Notes under the pieces: model-generated
Told to the model about the DNA's origin: nothing
Seen by the model: the letters and a program-made list of their open reading frames with translations, nothing else
Database searches by the model: none
Position numbers and translations under genes: made by a program
In this document: positions 38,795 through 52,789 of the stretch, one piece after another
Position numbering within the stretch: the stretch's first letter is position 1
Layout of the letters: each line of letters starts with the position of its first letter
Source of the DNA: Ascaris suum
Lineage: Eukaryota; Nematoda; Chromadorea; Rhabditida; Ascarididae
Direction of reading: 5' to 3'
DNA length: 64,000 bases
NCBI GenBank assembly: GCA_013433145.1
Contig: CM024190.1
Span: 248,001 to 312,000, forward strand

Positions 38795-41700
38795 CTGGCT
38801 GCTTTCTTCTTGAAGGCGGATGTGGTGCCGAGAATGATTTAGTCATCTCGAATGGCATTAGATCAGTTTTGCAATGGGATGTAGTTCAAAGCGAGTTTAT
38901 TGGGATTTGCTTCTAAGAGCAGTGCACTTAACTGAGGTCCCTTCACAAGTGATTCATCGCTAATAGAGTACTGTTGCAATTTCTTTCATTCGTTACACGT
39001 CCAGAGCTCCATTGTCTTCAGTGAAGCAGGCACTCGCGTTTGTGAGAATATATGATTATATGCATGGCATGTTTTGTTTTGTATACTTGTGACTTGTGTC
39101 TTCCTTCCTTCGTTACTTTCTTTTACACGCGTGATTTCAGTATTGTTAAGCTTATGCTCAGTGAATAAATGGGTTGCCAACTCGTTACTTTTTTAAAGTG
39201 ATAGCTGCATGTCGGCATTTTTTGAAATGCTTGTAAGCGGCGCGCTACCGAATTGCATACACATTTGCTTTAGAACATTCTTCCAGCCGTTTCTTCTCAT
39301 GTTTTCTTTTTGCCATTTATACTGTTGATGCAGCATAGAAAGGATTTCCTCGACCTTATTTGTTTCAGATCGTGGCTCGTTTTCGATGTTGTTTTGGTTG
39401 CATTGCTGTAGTTATCAACTGCCCCCTTAATGAATATTTGTTAGTATGTTTAGATATTGTTACCTTATAATGTTGAAAAGCTGTTTAGAGGCGAAATTTG
39501 TGATTTCCGATTGTTTTCTCCAAACGTCTTATTTTTCATTTGTTGCCTCTGTTACATAGGCGATTCGAAAGTTACGATCGTTTGGGACTGTAGCTGCTGC
39601 TTCATTCCACAGCGTCCTGGTTATATGTTATATGCTCCTTGTGTCATATGATCTTCATTTGTTAACAACACTTCTGATTTGAACATCACAACGAGGACAT
39701 TCGGTAGAGGGAGGTTCGAGGAAGGGAATACGTTCACGCCTCTTTTGGTATTGAAAAGGTTGCCTGAGAGGAGAACGAGGAAACGCACGCATAGCGTAAC
39801 AGTGCTGTTATTGCATTAGTTGAGTTGCTCTATTTTCTCTTCCAGCACAATCATATTAATGGAGATTATCATTACACATTCAGCCATAAAAGACTTTGCA
39901 GTATTGCTGAATAGCTGAGCTACCAAAACAATTTGTGTTTGTATTGAGCATCGTGGGGTTGGCTGATTTTTGCTGTTGCAAATATATGCTTTCACTTGCA
40001 GTTTATAAGTGAAGTGTAGGACTTGAACATGATGATCCGTTCATTTCCGCTTTCGCTTGCTGTATTTTGCCGCCTTTCGCATAGTGACGCTATGTGGTGC
40101 TAAAGCTTTGCGCTGTACGAACGCAATCTCTTGATGTGTTCGCAAGCATTTCAGTAAGCGTCTTTCATCAATAAAAAGTGTATACATTAACGCGCTAAAA
40201 GCTCTCTAAAACTATCACTTAAGGGGTTCGTCTACTACTTTTGCTGACCCTCTACTTCCTTTAATCGAGCCAAAATTTTTTGTTCTTTTTTTGGGAAGTA
40301 TTGAAATGAGACTATCTCCGCCACTAGTTGTTGCTTAGGCTCCACTGTGATTGAGTTTTGTAAATGAAAGCTTCAGTTAATTGCTCTTGCACCTGTGCAC
40401 CGAATCTAAACTTCAAAAGCGCACGCCCTTCGCACACACTACAATATATTGGTCATCGTTTGCCTTTGTGTTTGCTGAATACCGCTTGGAACCTTATTTT
40501 AAACCACTTGTTTTCGTAGGCCGCATTAAACCAATATGCAGTAGGCAATACTGTTATGGCATGTTAGCCCAAAGCGCTATCAAACTTGTTGACCAGCCTT
40601 CTTTATTGGCTCATGAATTAGCGGGGATGTCTTCCCCAACTTCTACTCGTTTGTTGCGTCATTTACTGCTCGATTTCGCATGTGGACATTTGATAGGTGA
40701 TTGTTTCTTTAGTGCGATAAAAGATAGGACATCTAGAACGGTTAAGAGGAGTTGGCATATGATGGCGGTTGTTTCCTCGTTGACGGGACGTGTTGCTAAC
40801 GTGCAGTTGCAGCTGAGTGCACAACGCATTGAGCGGCGCACTGCTTCGCTCGTTGTGAAAGCAATTAGCCTCCGATTGATTTATTAGCCGTACGACGCTC
40901 TAACAGCGAGCACCCCTTCACATAACACCTTTGCCTCACTGTGACTTGCTGCATTCGTCGCATGCTGCACGTTTTTCGCTTAATGCTTTTCCTGAAGTTT
41001 TATTCGGACTTAACCTTTGAAGTTTGATGTTTGGCTAATTCACTGCTTCATTGTCATCTTCAACCGATAGCGACGGCGAATATCAGGACGATTTTATGGA
41101 CTAATCTGTGGTTACATCGTAGTTCGGTATACAGCTAATTCGCGATTACATCGTAATCAGGTTTTTTTAAACGAAATTCATTTATTTCCTCGGGAAGTGG
41201 TATAGTTAGCACCGTAGCTTCCTTTATTTACTCCTTGTTTTTTCTCGGCACCATATCTAATTTCATTAATGAGCTTCGGACTATGCTGAACGTTATCGCA
41301 GTGCATCTTTGATTATTTCTGCTTTTCTGAGGAAGTAAAGAAGGGTAGAATAAGGAATGAGGCAGGGAGGAAATCATCACTTTTTGCGGAAAGTTGATCT
41401 TTGTTGGTGTACCAGTTAGCAAACAAATACTGTAGAAATCCACGCTCTATTTTGACGTGGTTGTGAAAATGCTTTGTTTATCTTAGAAGTCTCGTTTTCG
41501 AGGCTTTTCGCTTATGGAGCTGCATTTAACCTATTTTTAAATAAGTTTCTTTGATTGTGTTTTTCGTCAAAGGTTTTTCTTTTAAGGAAAAACCTGAGCC
41601 ATTAGCGTAAGCTTGTGAATTCCTTTAATTTTTTTTCTTTTTTTTTGCTGGTATAACGCCGTCTTATTTTTGGGCTACCAGGCTGCTATGCTATAGCGAA

Positions 41701-43877
41701 AGTTCAATATTGCTTATGTTCAAATGGGTTTGTGAGCACAATGGGCGCTGAGAGAATCCTATGGAGGCTATATGTATGTAGGTGCTTGAAAGGGCTTCAT
41801 GATCATGGATAGGCAAGTCTGGTGGTTGCCATATTTGAGTGAGATAAGTGATGAGAATATCCTTTGTATATTTGATATACTATTGTGTGACTGCGTTAAT
41901 GGTGCTGATTTAAAGGGCTGTCATTATTTTTGTAGCATTTATTACTGACATTTTGTACAGTGATGTATGACGTTTGTGTGAGTTCAACATTTCTTCTGTC
42001 AGAATGCTCAGTGATGTACGCTGTGAAGTTTTTATGGCAAAATTCGTTCGACGTATTCTATTATTGTCGTGCCAAGGGTCCAATGGTTCATTCGCTTTGA
42101 TGTCACATCGATGCCATCTAGCTGTCACACATTCTTAATGTTGCAATGCACCTTTCATTTTTTCTATCTTGCTTGGACTCACCTTCGATGAGAGCGAGTC
42201 CGAATCCAAACATGCATCGATTATGAAAGATTGCAGCGTTGTGTGTCACCAAACCTATGTATTGTTATTTGCACCTGTTATTTTCATTCATCAATTCAAA
42301 AATCATATATATTTGTCCAGGTCTTTTTGATTTCAGTTACAGTAGTTCCGAAGATAGCCCGCCACTCGCTGTCTCACGTAGAGCTGCTTTTTGGTCAAGA
42401 TGTTATTGTTTTTCTTCCTATTATAAGTCTTTGACTGGTGTTTGCGTGGGACTATATCCCGGCATTCCATTGGGAGGTTTGATATTCGGTGACAGGGTAT
42501 TTGTGAAACATGATATCCGATTAGAAGATGCGCACTCGTTTTTACGATGTCCATTATGGTGCACCATTCCATTGCAATTATTGCGAGTGCGGGCAGTGCG
42601 TCGAATAACGGTGTTTTATCTGCTTCTTGACGTCAGCTTGCCTGCTTTCTGTTGTTAAATTTATACCTTGAATATGGGTGACAGTTGAAGCGGAAATGCT
42701 TAAGATCAATTATTTTGTTTATCTGCGTATTGTTTTTGAGCATTCTGTCCAGCTTATCTGACACTCTTATCGTTAGGATGTTTGTCCGACTTTGTGTGAG
42801 GCTGTTTTGAACCTTTGATTGTTGTTTAACATATTTTTTATAAGAAATGCTTGAGCAGAGATTAGCAGTTGAGTGCGTGTTGTTCACTGATAAGGTAAGC
42901 AATAGGGTATAAACCTAGAGACTCCATTTGATTTTCTGACGAAGTTTTCATTCTAACGAAATCTTTAACCCGTTTATACATACGTTTATACAAATGATGA
43001 AGAATTGTTTGCTATACCCATCGTTATTGCTTTCTCCTTCTCGTCCCTATTTTGGGAAGTTGTGAGGGCTATCAATCCCTCCCCTTTGGAGAGCTTTGCT
43101 CATTCAGTTTAAAAGATTGTTGGCAAGTTTCAGATTCCTAGATGCGTTGACACGGGAAAATCGTGATTTCAGCTAATACGCCTCCCTTTGCTATATTTTC
43201 TTCAGTGGTAGCCCACTCCAATGCTCGTCCAGAAAATATGTCAGCCTTGAAATTCGCGAATGTCTTAAGCCCTCACCTCAAATTCCCCCTCTCTGAAACT
43301 TAATCACTTTATTCTGTTGGATACGAGTATTCGACGACAGTGATACACGGATATTCCTTCCGGATGATTTAATTCTCAAAAAAAGTGGCAGCTGTACATG
43401 CTTCAGAGGAGAAAGCAGTTGCAGCATGAGTAAATCATGGTATATGGTCCTGATCATATATTGTTTCTGAGACTCAGATTGTGATGCGTTTAGGGCTGTC
43501 AATCTTCCTTTCCGCACAGTGGAAACCTTAGCTTGCATTTGATGTTGGGATGATGTAGAAATTTGTGTGTTCGCAAGGTATTTTAGTAACGCTGCGATCA
43601 GTAATAGCATTTATTAATCTAGCGTGAGTACGTTAACTGCTAGTTGTCGTTGTTTGTTTATCTGAATAAAGGACTGGAAGGCAAACGATGGCTTCTACTA
43701 CTTCCGTTCAAGGCGCCGCACGAAAAATTACAGTGGCAAAAAAGCGGAATTTATTGATGTTGTCGCGAATTACTTATGATGCTTTTCAAGGGCTTGTCTT
43801 TTGCTTTTTAATTAATTACACTTTCTCTTAGTGTCGATCCAATTGAGGATGCATGCGGTTTTTGGTAGTTATTGCGC

Positions 43878-44127
43878 AAAAAAAAAAAAAAAAAAAAATA
43901 GCTGAAACAATCGGGCCAATAAACCTCTGAAATGATGTTTCCATAAGGCATTCAAACAGTAGGTGGTATGCTTGTATGGTTCTCAGCTAACTCAACGTGG
44001 TGAAGTTGCATGTGATAGCTGAAGATTGTTTTGTTCGCATTGCGTTGTATCATAGATGGCCACATATTTGCCGTTTGTTTTAAATTTGTGGTATGGTTGC
44101 TTGTAGTAGTCTACACGTGCATGTTGC

Positions 44128-44159
<32 letters not shown>
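43878..44159. repeat. A21 and T31 homopolymers in inverted order
   Basis: A run of 21 A (43878-43898) and, about 230 bases on, a run of 31 T (44129-44159) face each other. Opposed A and T runs could pair, or they could be tails of old retroposed copies, but no retroposon sequence was recognised between them. Confidence 0.85.
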
Positions 44160-44160
<1 letters not shown>

Positions 44161-45840
44161 GATAGGCTGTCATCGATATTAGCAATGCATCTGAAGGTTT
44201 TCCTTTAACACACTCAGTTCTCAAAATATCGAACACGGCATTCTCTGTCTTCATAAACTGCTGCACTTCAACTCCTCATCAAAGCACCTTACCAAACATA
44301 AATAAGCGTAAATCTTTTGAATTGCTTTTCTCTTGCATTGGTTTGACGCAGTTGATATTCATGAACTCGCTGCTTTGGCAATGAATAGTTTGCGTTCATT
44401 TTCTCATCACCCCCTCTTTTCTCCTCTTGCTGCTCCTTCTATCTCTATCCCGTAGAGATTCTAGAGCGGAATCTAATAGAGTACCCTCGAACTGCAGTAT
44501 AAATTTGCAGTGTTAACACTCGTTAATTTTTCATTAGGAAGTCAAATTTCAACCAAACTCAAAGCAACGCATCAGTCTTCTACATGTTCTCATCCACTGC
44601 TTAGAAGCTTTTCCCAATGTCAGAGTAGCGCTGCATCTGAAGGTGCGTTCGGAGCCTGGCTCCTGGTGTTGCTGACTCGCTAGAGCTTACTAACTCCTTC
44701 CTTTGCTCCATGTTAACCTATGAGCACGACTTCTCGTCGGCTGTGAGATAAGCCTCAAAAAAGTTAGATGAGTTGATGTCGAAGGAACATGTGGGCACGA
44801 TCATACGCCAAATCACGACACTGACGTGCAGGCAGTTTCTTTCTAGGAGAAATTCGAATTCAGAAAAAAGTACCAAAATAATATTCCAGCTGAAAACGAA
44901 GCGGACATAGGGGAGAGCCGTATGCTATTGCATTGCTTGGTTGCTGGTATAGATCTGTTCCAGAAACTTAACACACATTGCGATATTGGTTATTTGCGTT
45001 TAAATTTTCCCATTGGGTTTGATGGAAACGCTTAAAAATGTTCCGGATTAGATAGAGCAGTCACGATGTGAAAGGCTTATGTATGTTTTGCAATTTCAAT
45101 TTTTCGAATGTTTTCCCTTCCTCGTCCTCATCTCTTTTCACTTTCGACTTTTATATGTGGTCGGAATTCGGAGAATCGCTGTACCGATCGATTTCTTCTG
45201 CTGAAAGCCTGATTCTTTAGTCACTCAATAGGTTAAACCTTTTTCTTACCACTTCGAAATAGGTGATGAGGAGATTTCAGTCACGTGTTATGCGATGAGA
45301 TAATGCAGTGTCCTGCCCTTATCTCATCCACTTTTTTGAGATGTGCTTGGATATTGCGCCTTAATAAGTAATTAAATGCATATTTATACTGTATTTGCAA
45401 GACATAGGGCTCTTGATTACAGGTCCCTCCAAAGTAGAATCCGTTAAAAGTGTGCAAAAGGTAGGAGGCCATCTTGAAATCTGAGCTTCTTTCCCCACTC
45501 AAAAAATATGATCCTTTCACATGCTCGCAATGATTGTCGAGGTCAAAAACTATATTATTATCAGGACACATCAGTTTAGTGTATATTGCACACATTAGCA
45601 GTCTTCAGATATCTGTCAAAATCAGAATTAAAGTGAGAGTTAGAAGACGCGAAAAAAAAAACAAGCCTACACTTTCCTTGAATATAGCCCACTTTCTCGT
45701 TTACTGTGCAGAACCTCTAGTTGTTCTGTTCAAGCAAATGCTACAGTTTGTTTCACCTTACTGTACTCTGATCAGTAAGGCATCCATTACGAAAAAAATC
45801 TCTTCGTGTTGCTTCCATTTCCGCTTGAGAGGAGTTGTAG

Positions 45841-45940
45841 GTTAGGGCTTCGGCGCTGGCATCCTGCCTGCGAGATGCTGATGAGTCGATTCACTGTTCA
45901 GCGGCTTTAGATGAAGTCGGGACTTACACCATTGGTCCAG
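45841..45940 (+). CDS. weak candidate exon
   Basis: A G+C-rich open segment runs from just after GTTGTAG to CCAG, followed by GTGAAC. In the open frame it reads VRASALASCLRDADESIHC, then SAALDEVGTYTIGP, with balanced composition unlike its surroundings. It would enter in phase 0 and leave in phase 1, so it cannot follow the exon ending at 38602 directly. No family is recognised. Confidence 0.15.
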
Positions 45941-47311
45941 GTGAACGTGTGGAGTAGAGTGGCTCGCTAAGACGGAAACAGGGAGTCTGCTTTTCGACTA
46001 CCTAGCAATCGATCATATAGTAACCAATGCTAAACGATGATCGTCCGGTCAAGTGCTTTATATATTTTCATTTAGTTTGAGAAAAAGAAATGCTGAGAGT
46101 AGTACGAAAAGGGTGGCAAATCGTTGGACTGTTGCGTTCGCCGACAATCGAGCGCTGGCCTGAATTTCTGCAAGGCGCTTCGCCCCATCGTCTTCAGTTC
46201 AGCTTAATTAGTAGTCGTCTTTTTCTGTCGACTGAAGGTTTGCATTCGACTGCCTCCAATGAAGTTTTGTGTAGTGTGCGCTAGCTAACATCGGTGAGAT
46301 GCGATATCGGAAGCGTTGATTTGTCTGTATTCGTAATGGTAATCTATTGCTGCCACAAATCGCTGTTATTCTATTAAAAAAAGTTAGCTACTTTAATAGA
46401 CTTGGAAGAGTCATGGACCTTGCGGATTTCATACGAACGGATACAAATCCGTTCCACTTTGCTGCAAAATTCAAGTAACATGCGCTGTGAGGCCACATGG
46501 TTCGCCGTAAAGTAGCACAGATTCCATATCTTTGAAAGCAACAATTCCCTGCAGTTTTTTTGTTTGTTTCCGTTGAATGACGGTTTTTTTATTTTATTCC
46601 TTCGTTCGTACTGTTTAATCGTTTCATCATTAGTGATTATTCGTTTCATGCACTTTCTTAGGAACTTTATATCCTGTTGTATGTGTTTACCTCTATCATG
46701 AATGGAATTTTGCACACCTGCTTAAAGGAATACACCGGCTGCGCCAAGATGAAATTTTTTAACGAAATCTTCAGTAAAGAGGTCGTAAGTTTTCAGCAGA
46801 GCGGCATTTCATGTTATTCGCTCTATTTTGTTCTTCTCAACAGCAATGATTGCAGCCACTGCTGAGGTAGTTGATGTAGTTTTAGCCGTTGACTCTGAAA
46901 ATGCATTTTATTTTCTTTCACATTTCAAGGCTTTCTAGAAGCTTTTATGAAAGGGTATCAAATATCCTGATTTGTTCTGAATGAAAAATTCATGGCTTTC
47001 AGAGTTGGAAGCTGCCGAATATTGAATATATAGGAGATATATCTATGGGCTAAAGTGTAATGAGTACTCATCGTCAGGAAATTTTATTCCAAACCGGAAA
47101 ATTCCGCACGGGATGTTGAGTCCTTGGGTCGTTCATAAATCAGATTTACCCATCTTATGACAGTTACAACAGTACATTTTCAAGTCAGCTTACAACGGAG
47201 GTTTTGGATGTTCTTTACTTTATCTCCTAGACGTGTTATCTTTTAAAATTCTTACAAATCACTTTAAAAAGTTTGCTTCCCAATACAAACATAGGAATGA
47301 CATCATAACCT

Positions 47312-47348
47312 TCTTGTGGATATCATGAAACCATCTTGTGGACATCAT
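47312..47348. repeat. 15-base direct repeat with one mismatch
   Basis: TCTTGTGGATATCAT (47312-47326) recurs as TCTTGTGGACATCAT (47334-47348). It is a small local duplication. Confidence 0.75.
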
Positions 47349-50300
47349 TGACTGTTGTGCACTGTAAGTTATTTCATTTCTCGCAAAAAACTTTTAGATG
47401 TCCGATTTTCATAAAAATTCAACACTATCAAAATACTTATTTTGTGTGTATATTGGACAAGAAGTTTTCCTAATTTCGGGAAACGGTATTTTTCAAAGAA
47501 AAGCAATTTGCATTTTCAAGAGCGTATCCACACTAGTCTGGAAGACTAGTTTATCGTTTTTTGATGGAACTAAACTGCATTTCTCTCGATCTCTGTTATT
47601 TCAAGTGTTGGTTCCTGGGACACACCTCGCAACTCGACAATAATGTCCCTTCTGAACCTAATTTTTGAAGGTAGCGAGATTTATTGTTATAAATGGATCT
47701 CTTAAGATAAGATTGTTAAACTGAAAGAGCACAAGCGGTCGGTGTACTTCCTTTGCGTCGAATTGAGGTGTCGTAGTTTTTCATATTGATCGTTTCACTG
47801 TTCAGTCCATGCGTGGGCAGAGTGCATTTGGGCCACCGCACATTATTTAAATTGTTTGCTCGATGCCCTTCGTCCCAATATCATGTTCTGTTAACAAAAA
47901 TGCCGCATGCTTTTGCACCAACCTTGTGCAACACCGTTGGCCTTCCGTGTTTGCTGTACGTTTATTGAGAATGTCGCTGTCAGATATTATATTGCGACCT
48001 TTTCGAAGTGCTTTTCGTAATTAACTTTTTCGTGAGTGGGTATGCTCGTGACTAAGCAGGTAAGATTGGAAGCAGGCCAATTACTAAGTACACTCTCTAG
48101 TCTCCAGGTGATGAACATCATCTTATTTGCGACATCGATGTGGGAGAGAGACCACACGTGGGGCCTTTGGTGTGGAGAATGAAATGCTTCGAATCTAATT
48201 TATTAAACAGGAGCTACTTTTTTTCCACTGGTTCTCGTCGTGGTCATTAAGTGTCCCTTCCTTGGTCGTTCATGCATCCTTCTTCACAAACCATTTTTAT
48301 AGTGCAATTTGCAGTCCCTCTTTTCAATGCTTTTCCTCACTTTTCTTCAAACCTTTCCAACTGACATGGGTTTTTGTTAGTTGAAATGGATTAAATCTGC
48401 CAAATCAGCTGCTTTTTTTCCCGTCCTTCCTCTGTTTTGTTAACGTTTTTACTTCTCTGCTGGTGTTGTAATGTTTTACGTGGATTTATGCTATTATGCA
48501 GTTATGTGATCTTTTATTTTTATTTTTTTGAGTAAGGTAGAGAAGGGCTTGCTAAGAATGTTTTCTTTCTCACGCCTCTAAGTATCATTTGCTGGGATTG
48601 TCGCCACTAGGTAGTAAAGGAATGGCGCCATGATCGCATTTTATTGCGGCGCTAATTACTAGCGAAGAGAAGTCGGATGAACTTAGCTCGTTTGTTTACA
48701 GTGTGAGCCGATGATGGGAAATGCTATACACAAATGTATTAACGAAAGTAGTGCGAAATTTTTTTCAGAAATATTACGGTATTACGCGGTGGCTGTTTGC
48801 CAATAAAGCAGTTTCAACTTCAAATGTTATATCTGAGAAAAAGGTGACTTGAAAATTCTGTGGTTCATGCATATCTTCCACTCAAGTATGTTTTGTCGTC
48901 GGAATATAGAGCATAGTATTTAATTGGTCTGTCTTTTAGCACATCCATCATATTTATGATGCAAATCCGTTTTCCTTCATGCCCTTTCTCACGTAATTTC
49001 TTATTGTTCTTCTTTGTTCGGAAGTCTGTCACCCCCTTCTTCATATCTGTAAGGCTTCATCGTCGTTACGATTTTGAGTTGTTGCTTTGCTAATCGTAAA
49101 GAAGCTGATGTCTCGTTGCTAGATGAATAGCCATCCAACTAAGTAACTAGGTTTTTATCGAAAAAACTCATTTGTGCGACAGCAATTTGTTAATCGGTTT
49201 TGCGAGTAATTTGCACTACTGGCAATAGGCAGTGCTGTAATAGCAGTAGCATTTAACACTAACATTCCCTGTTATTGAGCACCTCGTTGACTAATGTGAT
49301 TTTCGGTTGATCGAATTTTCGAGCGTTTATTGACAAGGCGACACACTCGAATGTCACCGTGATGTCAGAGAATGTCACCTAGGTGAGCCGCAAACTCAAA
49401 TTATACTCACTTACTAAGCGACACCTAGCTCATTCGGTTCGCAACTTCGCTCGCGCTAATGCTTCATTGCTTCACCATTCGTAGCCCCACTTTATAGGCT
49501 CAGCAAAACTGTTGAATTAGAAATCGCTAACAGTGATATTATCTGACATTGTTTTCTTCATGCTTATTCCTCCTTGAGTGGTTTTCCGCAGTCCCCTTCC
49601 CCCGGGCACACTCCTCGTACTTCAATCGATTATTTCATGAACGGTAATGTGGTAGGTAAGTTATTTATTAGAATATCATTGCATTCTTCTGCAGTGGGAA
49701 CGAACTGTTTCCAGCCAATTCGAACGGGCCGTAAATGACGCGCTTACTTTGGCTCACTAGTGGAAGTGGATTTACGGCTTCTCAAATATATTTCAGAGCA
49801 ATCACAAATATGTATACGTATGTGCCTGTGTGTTCCGCTTCTGGTGTTGAAGTGGTCGTCTGCCAGCGACAAATTTTGCAGCATTCATATAAATCGCATT
49901 GTTCACATTGCTCTAGTTTAAGGGAGATGTTTCATTCTGAAGTCTTTTCGACATATGCAAAACATTTACACGTAAGGCAACTTCGAATAAAACGTTGACA
50001 AAGTTTTCATTACGCGATTGATATTAGTTCTTAGCTGTATTTGGGTTATTTTGTTATTTTTTATACAATAAAATGTTTCAAAAAGTTTTTCATCTGGAAG
50101 GTTTGTAGTGAACCTTTCGGCCCCACGTGGTGTTTTTGTTGCCTAAACACTCGGTCCTTGTGCTAGTCGTTCACGTCTCATTTTTTTTTTACTTACGTGC
50201 TAAATCAAAAAGCAGTTTTCTTTTCCTTCAAGAAAAACGACATCGACAGCCTGTAACTAACACCTCTGAAAGAAATAACCGCTCAGAAATTTTGCGTAGT

Positions 50301-50430
50301 ATAGAACCATTTCATCCATTTCATCTTACCAACTGAGGTAGTCATTATTCATCATACGTGCAAATATTCATATGAATTATTACTGTGGTGCGTTGCCAGG
50401 TTTTCGGTTCTATTTTCCATTTGTGAACAG

Positions 50431-50462
50431 GTTCTACGAAATGAGCATGTTCTACGAAATGA
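50431..50462. repeat. 14-base perfect direct repeat, 18-base unit
   Basis: GTTCTACGAAATGA occurs at 50431-50444 and 50449-50462 with GCAT between. This is a short tandem duplication. Confidence 0.85.
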
Positions 50463-51125
50463 TTGTCATTAGTTAAACCTGTCGTGGGCATTACTAGCTA
50501 AGCACACTTTTTTAAAGGATTTCTATCTTCAACTTACATAGTTTATAAAACACGTTTTTGCCTGTCCAGAATTAAATGAGTTCTATCGGATTTGCTCTTC
50601 ATCATACATGAAATAGCCGTTTTCTTCCACTGCTCATCAAAGTCTGTTCGTAATCTTGTAGCAAAAGTGTCTAGCAGAGTATTCCGTTCTGGAGAAAAAA
50701 AGGAAAATAAATTCCAAAGAGATCTTTCGATGCAAATGTGACACGTAACTCCCTACCATATTTCACTATTTTTAAGCGTGCCAGTCGAGCTGGTTGCCTG
50801 CTATCCCAGTTCTCCCTCATCCCCCTGTAAAAGTCCTGCGTCCTACTGGAGAAAGGGAGTAGGGTCGTTGTGCTGTTATTATGCATCTTTCATCTCGAGT
50901 CGACAGACGAAGTGTTATCATAATACTCGGTGCTAGTCAGCATTCCCATTTCAGTGGCAGTTAATTTTCATTCGTTGATGCTGTGCGCATGGCAGTAAGA
51001 TGAGTGAAATTGGTCAACGATGAATGAGATATGTAAAAGGGTTGGCAATGAGCATAGCGGCCGTCTATCTGGGCGTTAGCGAGACGGTGCATGAAAAGTC
51101 ATGAAATTGGCTGTTGGCTCGGCAG

Positions 51126-51191
51126 GGTGTGCACTACCGCCCAAACGCAGCGTGTTTTGTGTAACGGCCACGAAAAGTTTCGATAAACTTG
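51126..51191 (+). CDS. weak candidate exon in a G+C-rich block
   Basis: After TTGGCTCGGCAG an open segment of 66 bases (two bases, 21 codons, one base) ends at a consensus GTGAGT donor. It would encode CALPPKRSVFCVTATKSFDKL. Its phases (1 in, 1 out) fit after the exon ending at 38602, but the protein does not resemble the expected LAR FN3-7. The surrounding block (about 50.98-51.36 kb) is richer in G and C than its flanks. Confidence 0.2.
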
Positions 51192-52312
51192 GTGAGTTCG
51201 ATTTTGGCGACTTCGCTGCAGTGCGACGTTAATTTGCTTCCTCAGTCCACATTCCACACACAACTTTGAGTCTTATTGCAGCTTCCGCTCGATAGGTCCG
51301 CTCCTATTAGGCCAGCTGATAACAGCACTCGTGACACGGTCGACTGGTGAGACCGACTTCAACTGTCATCTATCAGAATCCTATATAAGGGAACACTCGA
51401 TAAGTATTCTCGCTAAGTGTACCACGTTCAAACAATGTGCTTTTAAACATAACAATGGCTTCGCATTTTCCCATCACGGAATATGTTCACGGATGGACCT
51501 TGATTCCTCATTATGACATCAGCGACTAGTATCTTCCATTATACTCACCATGTATCACAGATATCCCATGCTGTCCGGATGGTTTTACCTATTTGAAAGT
51601 CTGATTGCATGAAATGATAGTTCAAAATTTGAAAACATTTGTCTCAAATGGTACTCCTTCTAGTATTGTTGGTTTGGAACAACTATTACGTCACCATGGT
51701 AATACACTGTTTAAGCACCGTAGCGTTTGATTATAGGGAGTGAAAAGTATTACAACGACCTTCGGTATGTCTTCGCTGTCTCTGCATGGAGCATTTAATT
51801 AATAGTGTTAGGCTTTCCTGTAACATTCGCAATAATGCGCACCCTTCTGTCTAGCTTAGCTTGCATGACAAGGGACACATATGTGAGTGCTATTAAAAAT
51901 GCATTAAATATCGATTGTAGATCTGTTTTAAATACTCCTTCGGTGCGCTGTTAAGGATTGTAATGTTTCGATGAAGTCTTTTAGGCAAAATTTGACTGCT
52001 TGTGAAATGCGCCATGCTGTTTCCGTCTTTGGAATGTCGTTTTCCCAAGAGTCATTGCTTCGACAAGTGAGCGGGTCTTGCTTTGAAATGGTCTGAAGTG
52101 TCTTGCTTTCGATTTAGGGCTGTACCTCTTTGACAGTTGAAGTTTGAAGGCAGTTATACCATTGTGCTTAAACAAGTGCGTAGACCAATAAATAAGATTG
52201 TACTTTGGCTGATGCTGTGTAATTCATAGCTTCATCGTTACACTTACTATTTTGCTTGCAACGCAGTTGGTATGCAGTGTGCTTCCTTAATGGTTATTCC
52301 GCGTGTTTGCAG

Positions 52313-52477
52313 TTTTAGGTGGAAAGGTCACGGATTTTGCATATGATTTGAGAGCGCTAAAGAGGTGGATTTGCTGCGCCGTCACACCTTCATCAACTGT
52401 CGTCGTCGAGGAGTTGCGCGGATTTCGTACTACGTTGCTTAAATTGTGCACATCGGATTGGTTAATACTTCATGGCG
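52313..52477 (+). CDS. weak candidate exon 330 bp upstream of the second gene
   Basis: After GTGTTTGCAG an open segment of 165 bases (two bases, 54 codons, one base) runs to GGCG followed by GTGAAA. It encodes a mixed, basic-hydrophobic stretch, for example VTDFAYDLRALKRWICC and VVVEELRGFRTTLLKL. Its phases (1 in, 1 out) are compatible with the LAR-type gene but not with the ATG exon at 52813. No domain is recognised. Confidence 0.2.
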
Positions 52478-52789
52478 GTGAAATCACTACATACTACAGT
52501 TTGATTCCATTGTTATCATGATTGATATTTGTGCGCCGCTGCGAAAGAATTCAGTTAATTATAGCTTCTACAACAGTCGATAGGCTTCTTTGAATTGATG
52601 CGATTATACGGCAAACTCGAATGCAATCACGTTTGAACAGCGCGAAACCAAACCAATCTGCATAGTTTCCTTCTGTTTTCTGCTTTATCCTGAAGCACTG
52701 TGGCCGATCGCAATCAATGTCTGTTTCAAGTGGTGCCACCGCAGTGCGCATGTTTCTAGCATCTTGGTGGACCTGAAAAGGTGCACTTA

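Noticed and set aside
39541..39655. Segment GDSKVTIVWDCSCC after a TTACATAG acceptor, as a possible FN3-7 strand
   Set aside because: The phase fits, but the sequence before and after does not form an FN3 domain, there are too many cysteines, and no convincing donor follows.
42321..42480. Open segment GLFDFSYSSSEDSPPLAVSRR after TTTGTCCAG
   Set aside because: The phase is compatible with the LAR-type gene, but there is no clear donor, and the continuation (Cys/Tyr-rich) does not look like protein.
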